From Neoceratodus forsteri (lineage: Eukaryota; Chordata; Ceratodontiformes; Ceratodontidae): DNA of 64,000 nt. A program made the position numbers and the translations under genes. This document shows, in pieces, positions 33,691 through 44,090 of the stretch (position 1 is the first letter of the stretch; each line of letters opens with the position of its first letter). Under the pieces are notes generated by a model. The model worked only from the letters and a program-made list of their open reading frames with translations, made no database searches and was not told the DNA's origin. The DNA lies in contig CM057450.1 of NCBI GenBank assembly GCA_016271365.2, positions 1,802,346,967 to 1,802,410,966 of the forward strand, read 5' to 3'.

Positions 33691-35795
33691 AGCAAAATGT
33701 AAAGCCAAATTCTATAATACTTCTACAAAAAGAAAGGCAAATTTGTTTGGGGCAGAAGTTATGTGGTCCCCAAATTCTACATCATATCCTCAGGAAGTAA
33801 TCCAACTCTTACATCAGGCTTTGCTGCAGGTCCTGCTTCAGGGCGTTGTCCAAGGGGTTTTAATTCTGTAGGCTTGATATTTAAATTCTTCAGTAGTACA
33901 AAAAAAAAAAAAAAAAGATAAATCTTCAATCAATGACAAAAATATTTGTACGTTTTAACTATAATTCTGCTAAAGGTATTTATTTTACATCCTCTATGCG
34001 CACACACACATACACACAGTCCGGCTCCAAGCAGCAACTAGGAAGAGGGAGCTAGGTCACAGAGAAGACTGAGAAGGATGGATAAACTGAGCTTGGAATC
34101 CCTGAGAAACTGCAGGCTGATACATAGTGGGATGTAAAAGAAAATGTGGATCAACAGACAAATACAGCATAAATTTCAGTAAAGGCGATACTCTTGAATA
34201 TACCAGTGCCTGTTGTCAATCTAGTGTAACCCCCCTGTTACCCTGGGTTACTAGAATCCCAGTAAGACCTAGTGGTAGGCAGGGAAGGCAGCTTGTGAAA
34301 CTACAGTTAAATGGATTTCACACTGTCTTACTCTGTTCTCAGTCTCAGCTGAGACTGAGGGATGACATCATTTAGAACTGTCGCAGCTGCATAAGCCACA
34401 CTGGAATGTTGCCGTGGGAGGTTAGAGTAGAATGTTGGGGAATTTGAAGAGAGTCTGTAGAGTTCAGTAGAGTGTGGCAGACTGAAAAAGGGGCTCTGCT
34501 GTAAGCAGGCCTTCAAAGCTCTAAGCTCTGTGAAAGAGCTACTTTTGTTGTATAGGCGTGTGTTCTCCCCTGAAGAGGAACACAAGAAGAGCATATTGAA
34601 GTGGTGGAGACCGCTTTTAATGGTTCAGGGTCCCATCCCTGCGGGGATTGGGGGGAAGGTATCAGCCTGCTTCCAGGAGCAAACCCCCTTGATCCGGCTA
34701 GGGAAAAGAAGCTACCTTGTTTAAGTTCGTGCTGAGGCACCAGAAGCTCTGGAAGAGAATTCCTTGAGGAGGAAACGCCTGTGGGGCACCTGCAACCAAA
34801 GGGTGAGTTCGCTCTGCTAAAGGGCCATGTGTTTTCACCTGCATCAAGATGAAACTAAAGGGACTATTACTGTGGGGTCAGGAAAAGACAGCCAATGTAC
34901 AGTTTGGAAGATGTGGGGATTGGACTGCTTAACTCTGTGGGGGGCCTAGAGTAATGGACAAAGCCACTTATTAAGTATGTTCAAGTCCAGCACAAATGGG
35001 ATGTAAAGACAGTAGATTGAATGTGAAATACATTTAAAAAGAATCTACACAGCGAAGTGTTTTAAAGGATGAGGTGTTACAGTCAAGAGTAATGGCCGGG
35101 TATGAATTATGGAGGCGAGAGGTGGGAGACCCCATCAGTAGTAACCAAATTCACCTCTGATTTGCTCTGGGACACCTGTTGCTTTTCTCAGGTACTTGAC
35201 CAGTGCCTGGGAAAAGTACCCAAAAGTGGGATTGATGAGGAAGATTCCCTTATGGAGCAGAAGTGCTCACAGGTGGTTTAGGGAGACACCAGTAAATGTT
35301 TCCATGTTATATGGAAAGTGTCCAAGTGGCTGGCAAGGGAGCCGAGCCAGGGAAAACCCAGAGCAGCGTACAAGTTCGGGCTGTGTGCCCAGTGTGTTTC
35401 AGAGCCTGAGGGCTAAAGTGAATAAGGATATGTTCTGAACACCATAAATCTGCATTACCAGGAGTGAAGCCCCGTGTAGGTCCATCTATGCTTTGTTTAG
35501 TCTGTTGGATGTGAATAAATGCCACACTTTAGAATCCCACTTCTGATATTGGACATTACAGTTATTGATTCCTTTGTCCAGAGTTACTTGGGTGCCCCTG
35601 TTGCAGAGTAGCCAAACCTAGCAAATGTGCCGAGTGACATATCCATCCCCGAACCCAGCCCACTTGGTAGAGCTGTCAGATAGAAACGGCATACCTGGGT
35701 GGGGTTAGACTAGCACAAGCAGCCTCAAGACCACTGCAGAGCAAAGAAAGCACATGTTGCCAGAATACTAAATCAAGACCGAACACAACAGAAAG
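33691..35795. other. Unassigned stretch; possible degraded LTR
   Basis: No coding motif was recognised. There is a poly-A run at 33,899-33,916 and a CA-rich tract near 34,002-34,018. From 34,225 (TGTAACCCCCC) to about 35,605 (CCCCTGTTGCA) the sequence is GC-balanced, has a TG...CA outline and an AATAAA near 35,515, which would suit a solo LTR. No clear target duplication or second LTR was found, so this is only a suggestion. Confidence 0.25.
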
Positions 35796-35842
35796 AACAG
35801 TTATGTAGAGACTTACCATAACAGTAGATCTTGAGAGAATAA
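35796..35842. repeat. Isolated DIRS left-terminus fragment
   Basis: About 45 bases match the outer end of element B (5,162-5,205), including CTTACC, TAACAGTAGATCTT and GAGA. The dyad at 35,800-35,822 has GTTAT and ATAAC at its edges where B has GTTAC and GTAAC. No ITR, ICR or DIRS gene adjoins it; CR1 endonuclease sequence follows directly. Confidence 0.7.
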
Positions 35843-35854
35843 TGCCAGAACATA

Positions 35855-36490
35855 GTGATCAAATTTGTGAGACTAAAACACATATGTCCTCACAGGAGAT
35901 TCAAATATCCACAATCACCGAGACACGGTGGGACATATACAGAATGGGATAAAAGCATTAGGGGTTACACCCTATATAGTAAATCAAAGTCCATAGAAAA
36001 GGAGGGAGGTGGCACTCACGTGGCAGATAACATCCAGTTAGAAAAGACTGGCGTGAAGCTCGAGACAATCTAGAACAAATATGGATTAAACTACCACCCA
36101 TAGGGCCCCTAAGATAATTCTTGGAATAATTTACAGACCCCGTCAATAAAACAAGATGATGTAGCCCTCAAAAGTATATTCAGGACCATGACCCAGCAGC
36201 TAGGCTGTTACTAATGGGGGATTTTAACCTACCAGGAATTAAATGGGGAACATTACAAAGGTTGTGCAAGGTAGAAAAAAGCTACCTGGAAGCTTTTGAT
36301 CAATTAGGTCTGGATCAAATACTTATGGAAAATACCAGGGCAGATAACACTCTGGCTCTGATATTAACTAACATGGGGAAACAATACAAGATTGCCACTT
36401 ACTGTACTGCTGGAAACAACAACCATGCAATGGTAGCATTTAAAATAAAAGAAAACAAATACAGAAAACATGGGAAACTACAGTTCTAAA
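35855..36490 (+). pseudogene. CR1-type LINE endonuclease fragment
   Basis: Frames read SIRGYTLYSKSKSIEKEGGG (35,950-36,010), then MGDFNLPGIKWG and ENTRADNTLALILTN with NNNHAMVAFKI (36,214-36,470). These are the AP-like endonuclease motifs of CR1 elements: the GDFN box, the TRxxNxLDLILTN box and the final Asn/Ser-His-xx-Val segment, here NNHAMV rather than SDHAMV. The fragment is an internal piece without RT and its orientation is opposite to the neighbouring DIRS elements. Confidence 0.8.
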
Positions 36491-36699
36491 CTTTGGAAAG
36501 GCAAATTTTATAATATGAGGTATGTTTGTCAAACTAGAACTGCATCAAAACCTACAGAATAAAACACTGAACATGAAGTGGGAATTGTTTTGTGCTAAAT
36601 TAAACCAGGTAATCAACAGTAACAATTCTCTGATGAAAAAATACAGCAAAGGGAGTAGCACACCAAAGCTGGATGACCTCAAAAATCAAGTGGTTGATT

Positions 36700-36745
<46 letters not shown>

Positions 36746-37276
36746 AGAAATATAAGGAAAAACCATAGTAAAGGAGGCTGGAGTTATTACAGAACTATAT
36801 TAAATAAAGTTAAAATGGAGATTATGCAAGCAAAGGCAGATTACGAGGAAAAGCTAGCAGTATAAACAAAGGATAATTATCAAGCCTTCTACACATATAT
36901 ATGTGACGAGCTACCAAACTGCTAGTCCTTATTTGTAGATATAATTCTGTTATATATATATATACTGTATATATATATTTATTTTTAATGCAATTATGTG
37001 CATATGTACATCCCAAGAAAATGCCAGTGCTAGTTCAAGGCACCTAGAGGAAAAAGACTGCAATTTTTTTTTTTTTTTTTTAAAGGGGGTTGACCTACTT
37101 TTGATCTTCAGGCCAACTGCTTGCCAGGAACTGAGATTTCATTCCCAGTTTTTTTTTTTTTTTTAACAGAGATATGGCAAAATACATTTGTAGGTCATAA
37201 AACCATGCACTCAGGAGCAGAATGCTTTGATCCAAGGAAGCTGATATAATATGCTACATTTTACGAAGTAACAGAA
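36491..37276. other. AT-rich stretch with microsatellites
   Basis: The stretch includes (TA)n and TG runs at 36,703-36,745, a second TA-rich tract at 36,950-36,980, and T-runs at 37,065-37,082 and 37,150-37,164. No gene was recognised. Confidence 0.7.
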
Positions 37277-37924
37277 GAAAAAATTACTCACTTTAGTAAT
37301 TATATTTCTTCTAATGGAGACTTCCTGTATTCTGACAATCTGCAGTTAGCTCCAGCCTTTGAACTGCACCAGAGTATAGAGGGTTAATTTTCTAGGCAGT
37401 GCATAGAACGTTGAGCTCGGTTGAGGTTTCTGTCTGCAGCACTTTGAAACCCAACCGCCAGATTCTTACGAGCAACCAATCACTAACTAACTATGTGGAA
37501 ATTGTAAAATTTTTAACTAGCCAAATGGCAACAGAAAGTTTTGGATTCCCAAAGGAAGACTCAAGTCAGGAAACCCAAAACTAAAACCTATCCAAAATAA
37601 AAGCTTATAATACAAAACACCCAGATAAAGCGGAGGTGTGGTTGAAGCACCTTGAGGTGCAACACTGCATCTGCCCACCCACTTCCCAAAAACAGGTTCT
37701 GAGAGGGGAGGCAGGGAGGGTGGTCAGAAAACAGCAAGACTCCATTAGAAGAAATATATTTACTAAGGGGAGTCATTTTTTCTTCGAACAACATGAAGTC
37801 TTGCTGTATTCTGACAATCTGCAGACTACCAAGCAGTACCTCCATGGAGGAGGGACAGAACCTACTTTGGGAATAGGCTCTGAAGTACTGCTGTGCCAAA
37901 CCGAGCATCACTCCTAGGCTGGAT

Positions 37925-39000
37925 ATCCAGAGAGTAGTGCTTGGTAAAGGTATGGACCGTTTCCAGGTGGCTACTTAACAAATTTCTAACAGAGGATATT
38001 CCTGGCAGCAGCCAGGAAGCAGCTGTACCTCTTGTGGAATGAGACCTCAGGCATGAGGGTGGAATTTTCCCAGTTTCTCATAGCAGAACTGTATACAGGA
38101 AACAATCCACCTGGCAATAGTTCTCTTGGTGGCAGGTCTGCCCTTTCCTTTTCCCCATAAGTGAGAAACAACTGGAGGAATCAAACCAATGACCCTTATG
38201 CACGCTCTATGTAGTAGCTAGGGCTCTTTAACATCTAAACTGTGTAGCCTCCTCTCCCTGAGGAAGAATGATCAGTGAAGAAAACAGGGAGACACAGACT
38301 GATTCAAATGGAAGTCCAAAACCACTTTGGGCAGAACCTCCTATTGGTTCTAAGGACCACTTTATCTCTATGAAAGGAGATAAAATCAGGTTCCACTGAC
38401 AGAGCTTGCAATTCACTGATAGGTCTGGCAGAAGTAATAGCTACCAAAAACACAGTTCTCCAAGTCAAGTACTTAAGCTCTGCTGAGGACATAGGCTCAA
38501 AAGGGGGTTGCATAAGTTGAGCAATGCAAACATTTAAGTCCCAGACAGGGGCAGGATCCCTAAAGGGAGGATTGGTATGAAGCAATCCCTTGAAAATTTA
38601 CAGAATACAGGGTGAGATGACAGTGAGGAAGGCTTTCCCACTGACAGGAAAACGAGACAGCTGACAAATTGCACCCTGAGGTAAAAGCTGGTCCTGAGGC
38701 CTGGAAGCCATTAAGATGGACCATATAGTCCAGAACTGTAGGCAATTCAGCAGTGTCTGGAGATATATGCTTCTTGGAACACCAAATGCTGGATCTTTTC
38801 CATTTGGAGTTAGAAGCCTTTCTGGTGGCAGGCTTTCGAGAGGCTTTGAGAATATCCAGAACCCCTTGGGACAGATGCAAATCTGCATACTCTAACTCTC
38901 CAAGAGCCATGCTTTTCGATTGAGAGACCGAAGATTGGGGTACCAGATCCTCCCCTGAGAGGAGGTTCACAGATTGTAATTCCTGGGAAGAGACAGGGGA
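37925..39000 (-). pseudogene. DIRS tyrosine recombinase (element D)
   Basis: This is the YR of D, parallel to that of C. FLVAITSARPISELQALSVE at 38,304-38,585 has Pro where C has the second Arg of ARRIS. N-terminal sequence LESLPPERLLTPNGKDPAFG and TADLPTVLDYM-like segments lie at 38,598-38,960. Indels break the frame at several points, and the C-terminal catalytic box region (37,990-38,170) is also shifted. It is clearly decayed. Confidence 0.85.
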
Positions 39001-39947
39001 AGATGGACTGCTTGGGACAGTAAGAGGGGTACCAGGGCTGCCTGGCCCAATCTGGAACAATCAGAATCACTTTGCAGGGTTGTGACTTTACCTTGACAAG
39101 AACCTTGAACAGTAGAGGAAAGGAAGGGAAGGCATAGAGAAATTTCCCTTCCCAGTTCAACGCCAGAGCATCCAAAGGGACTGAGCCCAAGACTGGGGTC
39201 TGCAACAAAACAGAGGAAGTTGGTGATTGCCTGGGGCTGCAAAGAGATCTATCTCTGGAGTGCCCCATCTTGAAAAAATCACTTTCAACACCAGAGGGTC
39301 CAGGGACCATCCGTGATGGCCCTAGGAGATCCTGCTCAGTGCATCTGTTAGCACATTGTCCTTCCCTGGAAGGTGGACTGCTATCAGAGAAGTCTGCAAA
39401 GAATAAGCCAGGGACCACAATTTCATGGCTTCCGTTCACAAGGCCATGGACCGAGTGCCTCCCTGCTTCTTCATAAACCACATGGTGGAGGTGTTGTCTG
39501 TTCTGACCTGAACCACCTTGTTCTGCACTGACTGAGAGAAAGCCTGCAGGGCCAGAGAAACTGCCCTGAGTTCCAGGAGATTGATATGAAGAAGGGATTC
39601 CTGGGGGACCACAGTCCCTGAGCTGTAAAAGCTCCCAGATGGGCTCCCCACCCCAAAGGGAAGAATCCGTGGTAAGGACCACAGAATGAGGCTGAGCGAC
39701 AAATGGGATCCCTTGTCTTAAACTGACCTGATCCTGCCACCACTGAAGAGCTTGGATCAGTGTCCAGTCACTGGAATCAATTTGGTAAGAGGATCCTTCC
39801 TTTGGGACCAAACAGCCCTCAGATGGAACTGAATGCCCCTCATCTGGAATCTTGCCCCTTGGACCACCACAGTAGAAGCTGCCATGTGGCTCAAGAGCTG
39901 AAGGAAGTGCCTTGCTGGTCGGGACACCTGAAGGAAGAAGCCAGTTC
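39001..39947 (-). pseudogene. DIRS RNase H/connection region (element D)
   Basis: A long frame at 38,810-39,811 and its neighbours carry SVVLTTDSSLWGG, LLELRAVSLALQAFSQSVQN, VRTDNTSTMWFMKKQGGT and, further on, an SFPLLFKVLVKVKSQPCKVI-type tail. It corresponds to 28,700-29,600 of element C. Upstream RT sequence is missing because of the LINE at 39,948. Confidence 0.88.
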
Positions 39948-42900
39948 TTTTTTTTTCTTAAACTTTCTTTATTTGTGTATTTTTATGGAGACCACACACA
40001 CATACAGCATCACAGGTTTCTGGGAACATGACAAAACTGAGAAGGTGCCAAACATATCTATTATACAATCATCATCCTGGGGGAGGATATATCCTTTCCA
40101 TATTACATTTCCATCAAGGACCCTGGTAAAATGACAGATTTTCACACCAATACCTTACTTCTATTAACATTTTATCATGTATCAAACTAAGAAAAGGAGT
40201 CTACAGCTTCGCCAAAAAGACAGTCAGGCCAATTGCCCCCTTGTTTGTATTTCCTTTACTGTTTGATTCCCCAATAAAATCAGCTTTAAGTTACTAGTGT
40301 CCATTTTTATTTCCATTAAGGACTAACAAGTGTTAGTTAATTAATTTAGGGAATGAAATTCAAAACTCATTTGTCATGTAAAGCACCCATCTTCTCCAAA
40401 TCAGCTCAAATTTGATAAGTTTCTTGTTAAGCAGCTGTAAGTGCCTCTAATCTATATAAGTTAACCATGATTTCATGCCACCCCTGTATAGTGACCTCCT
40501 TTTGTGAGAGCCAATTTTTTGTAATTAATTTTTGTGCTGCTAAACATGCCATTTTTAAGAATTTACCTGTGTTGGGGTCCTTGCACCCCCTAGGATACTC
40601 CATGAAGAAGAATAGTAATGGGGTTATTTGTAAATTTGGGTCAATTATGCTCTGAAGGGTCCGCTGTAGCTCCCATAAAAATTGTTGAATTTTTAGACAA
40701 TTCCAAAAGATGTGACCCATCGTTGCTGGAGAGTGTCCGCACTTCCTCCAACACATTGAGGCGCCCTCCCCTTGATATTTTCCTTGGATCGCTGGAGTCT
40801 TGAAGAATCTAATCAACACCTTCCAAGCAAATTCCTTCTAGCTAACAGCCGAGGTCCCCCACTGTATCCTTTGCAATGCCCATCTCCACTGTTCCTCTTG
40901 TATCTGAATTCCCAGGTCCCTTTCCCAAATCTTTTAATACCTTGGTTAGTATCTCCTTTCCAACTAATGAGGGCAGTGTATATAACTGAGATTATATGCT
41001 CTTTGGTAGTTTTCTTCTACAGCTGATTTTAGTATTTTTTGCAATGGGGGGACTGCCAGGGGTACTGTAACTGTAATGATCTGATATATGCTCTTATCTG
41101 GAAGTATCTAAATCTGTCTTTCCATGGTATATTATACCCGACAACTAAAGTTTGGAAGTCCAGGATCTCCTCCCCTTCCAGGAAGTGCCAGATTAGGTGT
41201 AATTTTTTCTCTTCCCATTTCTTAAAGCCTTTGTCCCAGCTGACTGGTGTAAAAGATGTCAGATAAGGTACTGACAACATTAAGTATCTCCACCCTTTGG
41301 CCTTTGTATCCAGAAGAGTATTATACCAGTTATTCAAAGTGGCCTCCGTATATGGATTCCCTTCCCCTCTTATGTCTCTATTCCTCTTTTGTGAAAGCAG
41401 GGCCTGGTTGAGGTCCCTCAGGCCCCCCTCACCCAATTCTATATTTTTCCATCTAGCCACATATGATTTATCCAACCAATACATGGTTGTTCTAAGTTGG
41501 GCTGCTTGATGGTATAATTTCAAATTAGGGAGAGCCAGGCCTCCCCTTCCCCTCGGAATCTGGAGGACCGAGAAACGAACTCTTGGCCTCTCTCGGCCCC
41601 TCAAGAAGAGAGAGATTCTCCTGCAGCACCATAAAAATGAATCCGGAATAGCGTGAGGCAATGTCTGACTCAAGTATAGAAATCTGGAGTAGCACCATTT
41701 TAATTGCTTCCACTCTCTGCACCAAGGGAATGGGAGTGGGGCCCATCTTTCTAAGTCTAGTTTGAGTTTTCTAGGGTTGGGTTGAAGTTAAGTGTAAAGA
41801 TGTTCTGCCTCAGAGCTAAGGAGGACCCCTAGATACCTAATATATGTCCGATCCCATTTAAAAGGAAAGATTCAATCAACTTCACTGAGGGTATATAATG
41901 AATCTTCAAAACTTCAGTTTTAGTAGTGTTTAATTTATAGCCTGCTAATTCACTGAACTCTGTTAGGCAATTCCATAGCGGCTCCATTGAGCGCTCTGGA
42001 TCTGACAAATAAATGAGCAGGTCATCTGCATATAGCAGCGAGTTGTCGTTTCTCCCAAACTCCCAATCCCTCACCTCCCCTTCTTGGCGTATCCTTTGAG
42101 CAAGCGGTTCCAAATAAAGGCGAAAGAAGGGAGGAGAGGGACAACCCTACCTCGTACCTCTGTACAACGAAAAGGGCAGACACCTGTCCATTTATTTTTT
42201 ATAAGCCTTGGGATTATGTATATATATCTATGGCTCTGATAATCGAATCAAGGCTTGAATCTGCTGAGGTCATCCTAAAATTTCCATTCCACCGGTCAAA
42301 TGCCTTCTCTGTATCTAAACTCATACAAAAGAGTTTTGACCGGGTGGCATAATATAACTATATAGAGTTCTTTTAATATTATCTTGTGTCTGTCTCCCCA
42401 ATATAAATCCTGTCTGGTCCAATGCTATTAATTCAGGCATTACTTTTCCAGGCGCCTGGCTAATATAGCTGTATATATTTTATAATCGATATTCAGCACT
42501 GATATAGGTTTAAATGATTTAATTGTGTGATGTCTTTTCCTGGTTTTGGGATACTAGAGATCACAGCAAAATTCCAACTAATAAGAAGAGGTTCCCCGAT
42601 TGCTGTTTCTACATGTCTCAGTAACTGAGATTTAAGCTCTTCCTTGAAAATTTAAAGAATTCTGGGGTATAAACCGTCTGGACCAGGGAATTTTTTTGGT
42701 TTGAGCTTTTTAATCGCATTATCTATCTCTACCGACTCTATGGGCTTCTCTAAGATATCTCTCACTTCTTGTGATAATCTTGGTAAATTAAGCTTTCTTA
42801 AGTATTCTTGAATTTTTAATTCACTCGGACTCCTATCTGAAGTGTATAGAGACTGATAAAACCCTTTAAAACAATTCAACACGTTTTCTGGGCCTCTCAT

Positions 42901-44090
42901 CATTTTCCCTGTGATAGGGTCTCTAATCTGGGTAATGGTGTTTTGTGAGGTCTGTTGTCTCAATCTATGAGCTAAGAGGCGGGTGGCCCGCGGGCCTGCT
43001 TCGTAATATCTCTGGCGTACTCGTTGTAGCGCCTGCTCAGTTCTGATGTCTATCAGCTTCTGAATTTTTTGCTTGATTTCTTTTATATTTGTGTAGCTAG
43101 AGTCATCTCCAGCTGCATGCTGTTTTTGCGACTCTAACAGTTGGGTTTGAAGTTTCTCCATCTGTTGATTTTGCTGTCTTTTAAAGTGCGCTGCATATTT
43201 GATACACTCTCCTCTAAAAACTGTTTTTATTGTGTCCCAGAGAGTAATTTTTGAAATTTCAGGTGTTTCATTCTCCCTTATTATTTGTTCTAGTCTGGTT
43301 TTAGCCATATCTGTGAATTCCTTCAGATTCAACATATAGTTATTGAACTTCCACAAGTCTGACCCTTTTTTATTCCATTCCATTCCATCTGGATCTTGAA
43401 TGATCTGAAAGTGTGGAGGATATGCGACAACTAGTCACTAAGTTTGATGTTCCCCCGATATTAGCATGTAGTCTATTCGTGTACTCCCAGACCATGAGGA
43501 TTGAGGAGGATGTGTGTACTCCCTTCTCCCTAGGTTTCTCCCTCCAGGTATCACCCAGAATGCCCTTCTCAAATGTGTCCTTATCTCTTTACTAGTAGGG
43601 TTCTCCCTAAGGCCCCCTTCCTAGAAGTGTCTATCTGTGCCCAGATTTGGTTGAGATCACCCCCTATGATCAGTCTTCCCTCTGCAGATCCACTATTTTC
43701 TGTAATAGAATTCTAGTGACTTCTCTGTTAGACCCTGGTGGGAGATAGGCTGACTAGGGTAATGGTTATTCCCTCTAGTTCCCCCAACAGGATCACAATC
43801 AATCCCTCCGGTCTGCATAGATGGAAGCCACTCCAAACTGAGTATTTTAGAAACGAGGATAGCCACCCCTCTCCTTTTTTTTCCCTTGTATGAGGCGGAG
43901 CCGTTATCCGGCTAAAACCTAATTTCTCTGCAGTTTCTGGTGTCCCCCCACTCAATGAGTTTTGAAGAAGTGCAAAAGTGGCCTTAGCCTTTTATATCTG
44001 TCAGGCTCTTATACCTCTTGATTGGATTGTTCAAACCATTAACATTTTGAAAACAACTCTTATTATAGTTTTATCTACCATTTTGGCATA
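39948..44090 (-). mobile_element. Tx1/L1-like LINE inserted in DIRS element D
   Basis: The T-run at 39,948-39,957 is the poly-A end of a minus-strand LINE. A 3' untranslated region runs to about 40,426, then an ORF2 equivalent to about 44,080. ORF1 and a 5' leader were not found, so the copy is probably 5'-truncated just upstream of ORF2. Sequence matching the target around 39,930-39,947 was not seen beyond 44,090, so the duplication could not be confirmed. Confidence 0.85.
40427..44080 (-). pseudogene. LINE ORF2: endonuclease, reverse transcriptase, C-terminal Cys/His domain
   Basis: From right to left: endonuclease start NVNGLNNPIKRYK (44,030-44,080) and LIVILLGELEGITITLVSLS (43,728-43,800). 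A linker and RT N-terminus lie in a 243-codon frame at 42,652-43,383, ending in KKLKPKKFPGPDGLYPRIL. The core follows with DQTGFILGRQTQDNIKRTLY (about 42,370-42,430) and LYRGTRG-type sequence (about 42,130), then LLYADDLLIYL (about 42,010-42,040), the intact catalytic box. The thumb and C-terminus lie at 41,029-41,673 (FSVLQIPRGRGGLALPNLKL), and the Cys/His segment CWRKCGHSPATMGHIFWNC at 40,720-40,780. Four or more frameshifts are present. The L1/Tx1 clade call is firm at domain level. Confidence 0.92.

Larger units (their letters stand above)
37277..39947 (-). mobile_element. DIRS element D (C subfamily), truncated by a LINE insertion
   Basis: The left ITR (37,277-37,470) and ICR (37,728-37,830) match element C, as does the body base for base over long runs. 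The dyad AATTACTCA, CT, TTAGTAATT at 37,282-37,301 is intact, but the ICR copy is mutated. The match to C stops at 39,947, in the RT region corresponding to about 29,617 of C. There the T-run of a Tx1/L1-like LINE begins. No continuation of D was found on the far side of the LINE. Confidence 0.92.

Noticed and set aside
34225..35605. Solo LTR
   Set aside because: TG...CA outline and AATAAA only; no target duplication or partner LTR was found, so it is mentioned only as a possibility in the unassigned stretch.
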